Below the pieces are notes generated by a model, which was not told the origin of the DNA, searched no databases, and saw only the letters and a program-made list of their open reading frames with translations. From positions 1 to 38,325 of the forward strand of contig JAJDZM010000123.1 of NCBI GenBank assembly GCA_022824615.1: a stretch of DNA of 38,325 bases, in the 5' to 3' direction. The position numbers were made by a program, and so were the translations under genes. The DNA is from Candidatus Binatia bacterium. GTDB taxonomy: Bacteria; Desulfobacterota; Binatia; Bin18. This document shows positions 24,657 to 32,086 of this stretch, piece by piece (within the stretch, counting starts at the first letter, position 1; each line of letters opens with the position of its first letter).

Positions 24657-25006
24657 CACGAACAAAGAGTGCGACGAACCCCATTGAATATGAAGAGAGC
24701 AGCGGCAATGTCTTTGCGGACATTGAGCTTCCCAACCCAGAGGAACATCTGGCCAAGGCGGAGCTTGCCTTTCAAATCTGCCAGATAATCCGGGAACGGA
24801 AGCTCACTCAGGTCAAAGCCGCCAAGCTGCTCGGTATTAAGCAGCCAAATGTCTCTGCCCTCATGAAAGGCCATTTGGATGGGTTTTCGGCTGAACGCCT
24901 GTTTCGCTTTCTCAATAAGCTGGATAAGTCCATCGAAATTGTTATCAGGGACAAACCGCGTCAGTCCAAGCATGCCGGGGTACGCGTGGTGGTCGATGCC
25001 GCGTAG
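24653..25006 (+). CDS. XRE-family antitoxin (HigA-like)
   Basis: The 117 residues contain a helix-turn-helix of the HigA-like type (about 45-90: FQICQIIRERKLTQVKAAKLL, GIKQPNVSALMKGHLDGFS, LFRFLNKLDKSIEIVI) after a leader IELPNPEEHLAKAEL typical of antitoxins paired with Gp49-like toxins. It overlaps the toxin stop by four bases. By family it binds the toxin and represses the operon, most likely at the palindrome 24260-24293. The gene looks complete. Confidence 0.9.
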   Translation: MTRTKSATNPIEYEESSGNVFADIELPNPEEHLAKAELAFQICQIIRERKLTQVKAAKLLGIKQPNVSALMKGHLDGFSAERLFRFLNKLDKSIEIVIRDKPRQSKHAGVRVVVDAA

Positions 25007-25050
25007 CGGTTTTTCCTTCTTCGTGCAGGGATATACCGTTTGGACGCCAT

Positions 25051-25317
25051 TCAGTCTCCGACCTCGGGTCCTTTGGGTCGTGCCAACGCGTCGGCGTGCG
25101 CTCTTTCTGGTGTGATGTTCGCCAGCAACTCATCCTCGGTATAGGGAAAACGGAACGCGCCTTTCTCTTGAATAGCCGGCTTGACGATCATGCCCTCTTC
25201 GGTCACATCGACAACAACCTTGGTGCCGGCTTTGAACTGGGGTAAGGCCGCCATAATGCCGGTCACACGCAAGGCTAAGCTGTTCCCCCACTTTTTGATT
25301 TCCGTTTCAACTTTCAT
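25051..25317 (-). CDS. AbrB/MazE-type antitoxin, without intact partner
   Basis: This 88-residue protein begins with the swapped-hairpin motif EIKKWGNSLALRV (about 6-18) and continues KAGTKVVVDVTEEGMIVKP, typical of MazE/AbrB antitoxins, with an acidic C-terminal tail. GGGGGAG lies just before the ATG. No complete toxin gene adjoins it. Upstream a Gp49-like toxin relic ends in a stop overlapping this start, which suggests that this antitoxin once followed that toxin in an operon. It may survive as an orphan regulator. Confidence 0.85.
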   Translation of the reverse strand: MKVETEIKKWGNSLALRVTGIMAALPQFKAGTKVVVDVTEEGMIVKPAIQEKGAFRFPYTEDELLANITPERAHADALARPKGPEVGD

Positions 25318-25528
25318 GACTCCCCCGACTCTTCACTGAGTACGCAGGAAAGTGTATCCGGTGTAGATACGTTTTCAAGACCTCTCTCATACCAATTCGT
25401 TTTTGGATGCCGTGCTTTGACTTCTTCTGAAACGTATGGAGTACGTACACCGCACCGGCCAGCTTCACGGCGTAGACCCCACGGTAAGCATCCGTGTCAT
25501 AATCGGAGACAATCTCTAAGATACCGGC
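25307..25528 (-). pseudogene. Truncated HigB/Gp49-like toxin relic
   Basis: Minus-strand translation gives GILEIVSDYDTDAYRGVYAV then KLAGAVYVLHTFQKKSKHGI, clearly homologous to the intact toxin at 24288-24656. The N-terminal half is missing: two in-frame stops lie just upstream and tatC ends there. After KSKHGI the family similarity stops and the frame runs into a degenerate family A repeat (25347-25376), ending in TGA at 25309-25307 inside the AbrB start. There is no usable start codon. I read this as a decayed toxin cut by a deletion near tatC and altered by a repeat insertion. Confidence 0.75.
25347..25376. repeat. Degenerate short family A palindrome
   Basis: GGAAAGTGTATCC and GGTGTAGATACGTTTTC form an imperfect palindrome resembling family A arms (GAGGAAACGTGTCC) with the centre largely gone. 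It lies at the end of the toxin relic, just upstream of the AbrB-type gene. Confidence 0.45.
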
Positions 25529-25542
25529 CTATCAAAAGGCCA

Positions 25543-26304
25543 TTACTCGTCCTCATTCTCCACCTCCGCCCCTTCACTGGCTTCCTTTCCAAACATATAG
25601 GCCACCCCGATACTGAGCACATACAGCAGGAGCAGCGGGCCGGCGAGGAGCATTTGGGAGATGGCGTCGGGTGGGGTGAGGATGGCGGCCAGGATAAAGA
25701 CGCCGACCGCGGCGTAACGGAATGCGCCGATGAGGGTATGGTGGGTGATGAGACCCACGCGCGCAAAGAAAAAGGCGAAGACGGGCAGTTCAAACGTGAC
25801 CCCAAAGGCGAGCAGCGTTCTGGCCGTGAAGGTCAGATACTCGCTGATCTTTAAGGTTGCCTGTACCCCGATGCTGCGGAACTCTCCCAGAAAAAACGCA
25901 TACGCAATCGGCAGGACGACGGTATAACAAAAGCCGGCCCCCAGCACGAAAAAAAATGAACAGAATATGACAAACGGCCATACGTAACGGCGTTCCTGCG
26001 GGTATAAGCCTGGCGCAACGAACTGCCAGAGCTGGTAGAAAATAGCGGGACTGGCGCCAAAGAGTGCCGCAATAAAAGCGACCTTGATTTTCGTAAAGAA
26101 CGCCTCGGTCGGGCTGGTGCCAATCAGCGAATGGGGGTCGGTCGTGATGTGATGGAGGGGCTGAGCGAGAAAATCAAACAGCACATTGGCAAAGAAATAG
26201 GCTGGCAGAAAGACAATAAAGACGGCGAGCAAAGACCGAATGAGGCGGTTGCGCAGCTCATCCAGATGTCCGGTGAGCGGCATGGACCGGTCGTCATAGA
26301 CCAT
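25543..26304 (-). CDS. tatC: Twin-arginine translocase subunit TatC
   Basis: TatC recognises the twin-arginine signal peptide and organises the Tat pore for folded proteins. The 253 residues have six membrane helices and the conserved LTGHLDELRNRLIRSL near the start, SPTEAFFTKIKVAF, PGLYPQERRYVWPF, and LTPPDAISQMLLAGPLLLLY. The start at 26304 comes 3 bp after the tatB stop; the ATG at 26283 (MPLTGHLDEL) is an alternative closer to some family starts. The C-terminal tail is acidic. Confidence 0.96.
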   Translation of the reverse strand: MVYDDRSMPLTGHLDELRNRLIRSLLAVFIVFLPAYFFANVLFDFLAQPLHHITTDPHSLIGTSPTEAFFTKIKVAFIAALFGASPAIFYQLWQFVAPGLYPQERRYVWPFVIFCSFFFVLGAGFCYTVVLPIAYAFFLGEFRSIGVQATLKISEYLTFTARTLLAFGVTFELPVFAFFFARVGLITHHTLIGAFRYAAVGVFILAAILTPPDAISQMLLAGPLLLLYVLSIGVAYMFGKEASEGAEVENEDE

Positions 26305-26307
26305 GTC

Positions 26308-26607
26308 CTAGTTGTCCCCTCCGGTGCCTGCTTTCTTTTCTGGCGTTTCCGAAGATCGGGGCGAGGCGGAAGAGGCCGTCGGCAGAGTCGTGGAGTTCGG
26401 CTGCGCGTTGCGTTCGGCGGCCCGCATTTCTTCGTCCAGCATGATCTGGGCATTATCGAGCTCTTCGGTGACCCCGCTTGTTGCCCGGCGCAACTCGGCA
26501 AAGGCTTTACCCAAGCCGCGGGCCGCTTCGGGCAGGCGCTTTGGGCCGAGGACGATCAGCGCCACGACCAGAATCACCACCAATTCCGGCATCCCGATTC
26601 CAAACAT
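26308..26607 (-). CDS. tatB: Sec-independent translocase protein TatB (TatA/B family)
   Basis: The 99-residue protein has one N-terminal membrane helix ([20 protein letters not shown]), the hinge [20 protein letters not shown] and an amphipathic helix. A disordered Ser/Pro-rich tail follows. Glu8 in the membrane start and the longer acidic helix favour TatB over TatA, but the assignment between these paralogues is by appearance. It precedes tatC by 3 bp. A family A hairpin lies in its leader, 20 bp upstream of the ATG. No second TatA gene is in the window. Confidence 0.85.
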   Translation of the reverse strand: MFGIGMPELVVILVVALIVLGPKRLPEAARGLGKAFAELRRATSGVTEELDNAQIMLDEEMRAAERNAQPNSTTLPTASSASPRSSETPEKKAGTGGDN

Positions 26608-26626
26608 ATTTGCCTCTCGGGTTACA

Positions 26627-26679
26627 AAAGAGTAAACGTGTCCAGCATTGTATGTCTAGTGGAGGACACGTTTACTCTT
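26627..26679. repeat. Family A palindromic element between tatB and the HDAC-like gene
   Basis: AAAGAGTAAACGTGTCC (26627-26643) and GGACACGTTTACTCTT (26664-26679) are perfect complements around a 20-nt centre. The centre AGCATTGTATGTCTAGTGGA is the inverse of that in the copy at 33825, so the loop as well as the arms is conserved. Confidence 0.88.
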
Positions 26680-26690
26680 CGTAGTATAAT
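26663..26690 (+). promoter_or_regulatory. Candidate promoter of the HDAC-like gene, partly inside a family A arm
   Basis: TATAAT at 26685-26690 is a perfect -10. AGGACA (26663-26668, 4/6) lies 16 bp upstream and comes from the right arm of the family A element. If real, the repeat supplies the -35 of the downstream gene. Confidence 0.45.
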
Positions 26691-26761
26691 CGAAAAACCG
26701 GCGCAAGTTATGGACAGGGTACGGGAGAGGAACACTCTCCCGGCCCGGTAAGGAGCGATCA

Positions 26762-27796
26762 ATGTTACAGACAGGCATCGTGCTGGACGCACGCTATCAG
26801 GACCACAACCCAGGTCCGGGTCATCCGGAACGGGCGGAGCGGATCGGTACCCTACTCAGTCGCTTCGCGTCCTATGAGCGTGACGGGTTGAAGCGGTTTG
26901 AGCCCAGACGGGCGACGCATGAGGAGATCGCTTTGGTCCACGACACCAGCTTGATTGGCCAGGTCGCCGCCTCTGCCGGTCTTGAGGCTGCGGCCTTTGA
27001 CGCGGATACTCGCGTGTCCGCACAGTCGTATGAGACGGCCCTCCTCGCCACGGGCGGTCTGTTGACCATTCTGGATGCGGTCATGGAGGGCGAAGTGGAC
27101 AACGGCTTTGCCTTGGTGCGACCGCCCGGCCATCATGCCGAACGCAACCGGGCCATGGGCTTTTGCCTCTTCAACAGCGTTGCGGTTGGAGCGCAGTATC
27201 TGCGGGAACGCTTTGGGCTGAGCCGGATTCTGGTGATGGATTGGGACCTGCATCACGGCAATGGCTCTCAGCACAGTTTCTACGATGACCCTGGTGTGTT
27301 GTACGTCTCGACCCATCAATACCCGTACTACCCCGGCACAGGAGCCGCCGAAGAAGCCGGCCAGGGCAGCGGCGAGGGCTATACCGTCAACCTGCCGCTC
27401 AGCGCCGGCTGGGGAGATGCCGCCATTGTGCCGCTCTTTGAAGAGGTGATCGATCCTATTTGTCGGCAGTTTCAGCCCGAGTTCGTGTTGATCTCCGCCG
27501 GCTTTGACGCCCACACTCGTGACCCCCTCGGCGGTCTGACCGTCACGACAGAGGGCTTTACGGCCCTGGCACGCATCCTCCTGCGCGTGGCGCGAGATCA
27601 GGCCCAGGGCCGTTGTGCCGCCATTCTCGAAGGCGGATACGATCTGGAAGGGCTGGAAACCTCAGTGATCCACGTTCTGGACGAAATGGACGGTACCCGG
27701 CTCGACCAGCCGGTCACCGCCTATGAACGTCAGGGCCTGCTCCCCAACGTCCGGGCCGTACAGCAGCGCCATTGGGAGTTGCCGGCGGCTGGCTGA
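26762..27796 (+). CDS. Histone deacetylase family (acetylpolyamine amidohydrolase-like) protein
   Basis: These zinc enzymes remove acetyl groups from lysines, polyamines or small amides. The 344 residues keep every catalytic motif: RPPGHHAERNRAMGFCLFN (H124, H125), MDWDLHHGNGSQ (zinc ligands D162, H164), STHQYPYYPGTG, SAGFDAHTRDPLGG (D249) and the terminal EGGYDLEGL (catalytic tyrosine). AAGGAG lies 6 bp before the ATG. The natural substrate cannot be told from sequence. The gene converges with the hypothetical gene at 27800, 3 bp after its stop. Confidence 0.93.
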   Translation: MLQTGIVLDARYQDHNPGPGHPERAERIGTLLSRFASYERDGLKRFEPRRATHEEIALVHDTSLIGQVAASAGLEAAAFDADTRVSAQSYETALLATGGLLTILDAVMEGEVDNGFALVRPPGHHAERNRAMGFCLFNSVAVGAQYLRERFGLSRILVMDWDLHHGNGSQHSFYDDPGVLYVSTHQYPYYPGTGAAEEAGQGSGEGYTVNLPLSAGWGDAAIVPLFEEVIDPICRQFQPEFVLISAGFDAHTRDPLGGLTVTTEGFTALARILLRVARDQAQGRCAAILEGGYDLEGLETSVIHVLDEMDGTRLDQPVTAYERQGLLPNVRAVQQRHWELPAAG

Positions 27797-27799
27797 AGT

Positions 27800-28363
27800 C
27801 TACTTCAGGCGGGTTTCAAATTCAGCCTTAAAGCGCTGGACGATTTGGCCTTTATCGAAAGTATATGCGCTATCTTGTTTGATACATTCGAAATAGTCTG
27901 ACGAATCAACCTCTGGCAGATTCCTGCTAAAGAAGTTTCGTGTTTCTTCCAGCATAAACGTTACAAAGTGCGGGATCAGGTTGAGCACTTCGCCTATGAT
28001 GACAGCGTGCTCTCTCTCAGGAGCCCAGAGAATTTTCAAGGGATTCTCGTTGTGTGGACCAAATCCAGACCACCCAAATTTCGGGAAATTCGTCTTCTGC
28101 CGCCATACTCGATACGAGTTAGACTGATAAGTATACAAGCACTGATCCGTTAGAACCACCATGAACAGACTTAATATGAAACGAGGCCGATATTCTTCGG
28201 GAATTGGCGAAAGATCATCTGACACGCTTTCCCAGTTCTCTCCTCCAAAGAATACAACGGAATCATTCCGCATGATGTGGTCGCGAACGATCTGGTTCGG
28301 TCTGCGGAACTCCAATAATCGAAGTTGACTTGGAAATGTATTATAGAAGTAGTCGCGCACCAT
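27800..28363 (-). CDS. Hypothetical protein, partner of a remodelled antitoxin
   Basis: I do not recognise this 187-residue protein. It is soluble by appearance, rich in aromatic residues (MVRDYFYNTFPSQLRLLEF, SYRVWRQKTNFPKFGWSGFG) and lower in GC than its neighbours, which hints at transfer. AGGAGGG touches the ATG at 28363, so GTG at 28360 may be the true start. It follows the fused antitoxin-like gene by 5 bp and is surely co-transcribed with it. A role as partner or effector is inference from position only. Confidence 0.6.
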   Translation of the reverse strand: MVRDYFYNTFPSQLRLLEFRRPNQIVRDHIMRNDSVVFFGGENWESVSDDLSPIPEEYRPRFILSLFMVVLTDQCLYTYQSNSYRVWRQKTNFPKFGWSGFGPHNENPLKILWAPEREHAVIIGEVLNLIPHFVTFMLEETRNFFSRNLPEVDSSDYFECIKQDSAYTFDKGQIVQRFKAEFETRLK

Positions 28364-28368
28364 CCCTC

Positions 28369-28875
28369 CTATCTAACCATTAACAAGCCCGGACTGATTT
28401 CCAAGAAACCAAAGTCAGCCAATGGGTGATACTCGAATCGTCTTCTCTGTCCGATATTCGTCCACCTGGACAGCAACACGAAAGAGTTGCCTAACTTGAT
28501 CTCTGTGGACTCATCCGTCTCTCGCACACCAACTATGTGGTAGACGCGATCCACACCTTCTTCCTCGATCCAGAATGGGGCCAAATACCGTGCGTCATTG
28601 GCCTCTAGTTGGGGAACACCGAGTTGCCGATTTATCCAAACAAGGTCTCCGTGCGATACATCAAGCCGGAATTCTGGAGTTTCTGGGACCACTATAACGT
28701 TAGGCATGTTCTCCTCAACCATACCCTTGGCACGGGCGATGTCGCCCAGCGCCTTGGCAATGAACGCAGCATCCCCATTTGCCTCCTCAAAACATGCCTC
28801 CAGATAAGCAGCCATTTCCTCCGGCGTGCGAAGGTGTTTGGCGACATCGTAGGGAGAAGTAACCGTTTTCGTCAT
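28369..28875 (-). CDS. Fusion: addiction-module antidote N-terminus with unknown C-terminal domain
   Basis: The first 52 of 168 residues match the start of the addiction-module antidote family (SPYDVAKHLRTPEEMAAYLE, then FIAKALGDIARAKGM). In that family the helix-turn-helix comes next, but here it is absent and replaced by an unknown domain (NVIVVPETPEFRLDVSHGDL, PFWIEEEGVDRVYHIVGVRE). The remnant of the matching toxin lies 9 bp upstream. This looks like an antitoxin that lost DNA binding and was spliced to a new domain. A recent recombination or a domesticated protein are both possible. Confidence 0.75.
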   Translation of the reverse strand: MTKTVTSPYDVAKHLRTPEEMAAYLEACFEEANGDAAFIAKALGDIARAKGMVEENMPNVIVVPETPEFRLDVSHGDLVWINRQLGVPQLEANDARYLAPFWIEEEGVDRVYHIVGVRETDESTEIKLGNSFVLLSRWTNIGQRRRFEYHPLADFGFLEISPGLLMVR

Positions 28876-28884
28876 GGTGCGTAC

Positions 28885-28989
28885 CTATAGATTTCGAGCG
28901 AGGCGTAGGGCCGTCTCGATGTCACTAGTCTGAGTGCGTTTATCCCCGCCAGCTAAGAGAATCACGAGCCTTATAAGTAGACATCGATG
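28885..28989 (-). pseudogene. Remnant of a RelE-like addiction-module killer protein
   Basis: The minus strand reads VILLAGGDKRTQTSDIETAL then RLARNL and a TAG at 28887-28885. This is the C-terminal signature of the addiction-module killer family (GGDK.(S/T)Q..DI..A). The catalytic upstream two thirds are gone; residues before RCLLIRL do not match. It ends 9 bp before the antidote-like gene, the normal toxin-antitoxin spacing, so the pair was once intact. Confidence 0.75.
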
Positions 28990-29053
28990 GTGTCTAACTG
29001 CCTCGCAGTTCAAGCCCGCCAACTGAGGCAAGCGGCATAATGTCTCCTCTTAG

Positions 29054-29836
29054 TCACGCCGGCTGGTGTTCTTGCACAAACTCATCCACCAAGCGGTTAA
29101 AAACCACCGGTTGTTCAAAATACGCGGAATGGCCAGCCTTGGGGACGGCCACAAAACGTGCCTGCGGAATACGAGTCGTCATGCTTTGCATGGCGGGCGG
29201 TGGAGCCAGTACGTCTTCTTCTCCAACCACAAGCAAGGTGGGAATTCCGTGCTCAACAATGGGCGTAGCGTTGGTGTGCAAGTTCATCAGCGTTGGAACG
29301 AGATTAGGAGAAATGTGCTGATTCAGAGCTGAGATCTGTTTATAGAGAAAACACAGCGCTGGTTCACGCTCAGGAAAAGACAGGGCGTACGCGCTGGTGA
29401 GAAGCTGGGCCAGATTGCCCTGTGCGCGTTCACGCAGGCTGGCGCGCGTTTGATCGATCTCCGGCGTTTCAATACCCGCGGTGGTGTCGCACAAAATAAG
29501 CGCGCTGGTACGTTCGGGACAGGCCGCGGCAAAGCCGCATACCGTCCAGCCGCCCATGGACTGCCCCACAAGTGCCGCTCTCTGAATCCCAAGATGATCA
29601 AGTAAGCCGGTCAAATCCTCAACAAACGCCTGCGGGCCCGGGCCAGTGGCTGCATCGCGGGAATAGCCGAAGCTCCGATGGTCAAAGGTGACAACCTGAT
29701 ACGTTTTGGAGAGCACCGGAACTTGCTGCCACCAACTGAGATGACTCCCTCCTCCACCATGCGCCAACACCAGGGCTGGGCCCGTTCCGTGGGTTTCATA
29801 ATACAGTTCAATCCCATTGACTGAGGCAAACGGCAT
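29054..29836 (-). CDS. Alpha/beta-hydrolase
   Basis: The 260-residue protein has the standard fold: oxyanion motif LAHGGGGSHLSWW, nucleophile elbow GQSMGG (S93), acid VVGEEDVLAP (D208) and AGHSAYFEQP (H236). It resembles 3-oxoadipate enol-lactonase or BioH-like esterases, but the substrate is unknown. It follows a CaiB/BaiF gene by 9 bp, so it probably works with it, for example on a CoA ester or lactone. It is last in the purC-terC-caiB-hydrolase run. Confidence 0.9.
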   Translation of the reverse strand: MPFASVNGIELYYETHGTGPALVLAHGGGGSHLSWWQQVPVLSKTYQVVTFDHRSFGYSRDAATGPGPQAFVEDLTGLLDHLGIQRAALVGQSMGGWTVCGFAAACPERTSALILCDTTAGIETPEIDQTRASLRERAQGNLAQLLTSAYALSFPEREPALCFLYKQISALNQHISPNLVPTLMNLHTNATPIVEHGIPTLLVVGEEDVLAPPPAMQSMTTRIPQARFVAVPKAGHSAYFEQPVVFNRLVDEFVQEHQPA

Positions 29837-29845
29837 ACTGTCTCC

Positions 29846-31117
29846 CTAGTCCTGTGCCGACCGCTCGGCATGAATCTCTGCGTGCGAGGCGATGACGCGC
29901 TCTGCTTTGAGGTGAGCGATTTGCTGGTCGGAATAGTTGAACAGGCGGCGCAGAACGCTATCCGTATGCTCACCCAGTAGCGGGCCTGGGGCGGCTACGT
30001 GGCCTGGTGTCTTCGAGAGCTTGAATGGCGGTCCGTCGAGTATGATGTCCTCTGTCCCTTCGACTCCGCTCAGGACAGGCTTCCCGTTTTCCTGGGCCGG
30101 CAACTGCGCCCAATAGCCCCGAGCCCGCAGTTGGGGGTCGCGGTCCAAATCTTCCCCGTTGGCAACCACGCCAGCGGCGATACCGGCTTCTTGCAGGCAG
30201 GACATGACTTCTTCTGCCGTATGCTGTTGTGTCCAGGCTTCAATATACCCGTCCAAAGCGTCTTGATGTTGGAGACGGTCTGCAAGGCTGGCAAAGCGTG
30301 CCTCGCGCGTCCAGGCCGGCTGCCCCAAGACACGGCACAGACTCTGCCATTCTGCGTCGGTGAAGACGGCAACCGCGCACCAGCGGTCGTCGCCCTTGCA
30401 GCGATACACCCCGTGCGGAGCCGCCGGGGCTTCCTGGGAACGATTGCCGACCGGCTCACTAGGCGTCTGATTATTCAGAATGTCGAGCAAGCCCGGTCCG
30501 ACCAGGCTGGAAATTGCCTCAAACTGCGCGAGGTCAACGAATTGCCCCTGGCCGGTTTGTTTGCGATGCCACAGGGCCATCAATACGGCCAGCGCGCCGC
30601 TATAGCCGCCGGTCATGTCCGCGTACGAATAGCCCCAGCCGGCCGGCTCGTGACCGGGATGACGCATCTGGAGCGTATAGCCGGACAAGGCCTGGAGCGT
30701 TGGTCCATAGCTGACATAATCCTTGTGCGGTCCGGTATGCCCGAAGCCGGACATGGAGACCGCGATAATATCGGGCTTGATTTTTTTGAGGCTGTCGTAG
30801 TCGAGCCCCCAGTTGCGCATGACCCGTGCGCTGAAATTATCGACCACGACATCCGATATAGCCGCGAGTTTTTGGGCGATCTCAATCCCCCGCGGATCGG
30901 CCATATTGACAACCGTACTCTCCTTGCCTCGGTGCAGATTGCCGGAAAAGCCGCCACGCCGCGTCCCCAGATCGAGCGTATCGCGTCGCTCGATTTTAAT
31001 GACCTCGGCCCCCTGGTCGGCCAGGATACGGACCGCGACCGGACCGGCGACCACCCAAGTGAAATCAAGAATGCGGATGCCTTCGAGCGCGCGCCGGCTT
31101 TTTTGTGAGGGGGCCAT
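29846..31117 (-). CDS. CaiB/BaiF family CoA-transferase with a repeat-coded insertion
   Basis: The 423 residues contain FTWVVAGPVAVRILADQGAE, SMSGFGHTGPHKDYVSYGP and TGQGQFVDLAQFEA, with the catalytic D195. Residues 346-355 (KPVLSGVEGT) are encoded by a family D repeat (30056-30080) in a loop between normal family segments; this peptide is typical of such repeat insertions. The protein resembles the gene at 20563 more than those at 21800 and 34022. It starts 8 bp after terC and is followed after 9 bp by the hydrolase. Confidence 0.9.
   Translation of the reverse strand: MAPSQKSRRALEGIRILDFTWVVAGPVAVRILADQGAEVIKIERRDTLDLGTRRGGFSGNLHRGKESTVVNMADPRGIEIAQKLAAISDVVVDNFSARVMRNWGLDYDSLKKIKPDIIAVSMSGFGHTGPHKDYVSYGPTLQALSGYTLQMRHPGHEPAGWGYSYADMTGGYSGALAVLMALWHRKQTGQGQFVDLAQFEAISSLVGPGLLDILNNQTPSEPVGNRSQEAPAAPHGVYRCKGDDRWCAVAVFTDAEWQSLCRVLGQPAWTREARFASLADRLQHQDALDGYIEAWTQQHTAEEVMSCLQEAGIAAGVVANGEDLDRDPQLRARGYWAQLPAQENGKPVLSGVEGTEDIILDGPPFKLSKTPGHVAAPGPLLGEHTDSVLRRLFNYSDQQIAHLKAERVIASHAEIHAERSAQD
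30056..30080. repeat. Family D repeat inside a CoA-transferase gene
   Basis: CCCTTCGACTCCGCTCAGGA plus CAGGC matches a second copy at 36905-36929 except for the two bases after GACT. It is translated on the minus strand as part of KPVLSGVEGT. Confidence 0.75.
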
Positions 31118-31125
31118 GGGGCAAC

Positions 31126-32070
31126 CTAGACCGCCTCGGAGATATCTTCCTTGGCCGACTCGGAGGGCGGAAAGAGCAGCGAGGCAACGATCGTCGCGGT
31201 CAGGACAAGCGCGATCACGCCCAGAGAGAGGCCAATCGGGATGGGATACACGTCGACCAGGAGCATTTTGACGCCAACAAAGCCCAGCACCACACCGAGG
31301 CCGATGCGTAGGTAGACAAACAGATCGAGCACGCCGGCAATCAGGAAGTAGAGGGCGCGCAGGCCCAGAATGGCAAAGACGTTTGAGGTGTAGACGATGA
31401 AGGGGTCGTCGGTGACGGCAAAAATGGCCGGAATCGAATCGATCGCAAAGACCAAGTCCGTGCTTTCTATGGAAACGAGGACGACCAAGAGGGGGGTGGC
31501 AAAAAGCTTCCCCTGATGCCGGACCAAGAAGTGTTGGCCTTCGTATTTGTCCGTGACCGGCAGCACCCGCCGCAGGAGTCGAATCGCGGGATTATCCTCG
31601 GGGTCGGATTCAGTATCCTCGGAGATGGCAAGCTTGATCCCGGTGAAGATCAGGAAGGCTCCGAAGAGATAGATGATCCAGTGAAAATAGTGTAGCAGCG
31701 TCGCTCCGAGGGCAATGAAAATCCCGCGCATGATGAGCGCGCCCAGAATCCCCCAGAACAGAACCCGATGCTGGTAGGCCAGGGGAACGGAAAAATAGGA
31801 GAAGATCAGCAAGAAGACAAAAATATTGTCCACGCTGAGTGATTTTTCGATCAGATAGCCGGCGAGAAATTCCAGGGCCGGCTCCGAGCCGCTGGTATAA
31901 TAAATCCAGGCGTTAAAAACCAGGGCGAGGCCGATCCAGACCGTGCTCCAGATACCGGCCTCCTTGCGCGACACTTCACGCGCTTCACGATGAAAAACCC
32001 CCAGGTCCAGGAACAGCAAGACGAGAACAATAAGGGTGAAACCGATCCAGAGGCCGATGCCGGATGCCAT
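31126..32070 (-). CDS. TerC family membrane protein
   Basis: The 314 residues form about nine membrane helices with the family motifs EKSLSVDNIFVFLLIFSYF and VSIESTDLVFAIDSIPAIFA, whose acidic residues lie in the membrane and may bind metal, and FAILGLRALYFLIAG. TerC/Alx proteins are linked to tellurite resistance, manganese export and metal loading of secreted proteins. Which role applies is unknown. It sits between purC (16 bp upstream) and a CaiB gene (8 bp downstream). Confidence 0.93.
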   Translation of the reverse strand: MASGIGLWIGFTLIVLVLLFLDLGVFHREAREVSRKEAGIWSTVWIGLALVFNAWIYYTSGSEPALEFLAGYLIEKSLSVDNIFVFLLIFSYFSVPLAYQHRVLFWGILGALIMRGIFIALGATLLHYFHWIIYLFGAFLIFTGIKLAISEDTESDPEDNPAIRLLRRVLPVTDKYEGQHFLVRHQGKLFATPLLVVLVSIESTDLVFAIDSIPAIFAVTDDPFIVYTSNVFAILGLRALYFLIAGVLDLFVYLRIGLGVVLGFVGVKMLLVDVYPIPIGLSLGVIALVLTATIVASLLFPPSESAKEDISEAV

Positions 32071-32086
32071 GCTTATGCTCGTGGGT

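Noticed and set aside
29999-31108. 369-codon plus-strand frame opposite a CaiB/BaiF gene
   Set aside because: The minus-strand gene has clear motifs and operon spacing; the plus frame shows no family and no ribosome site.
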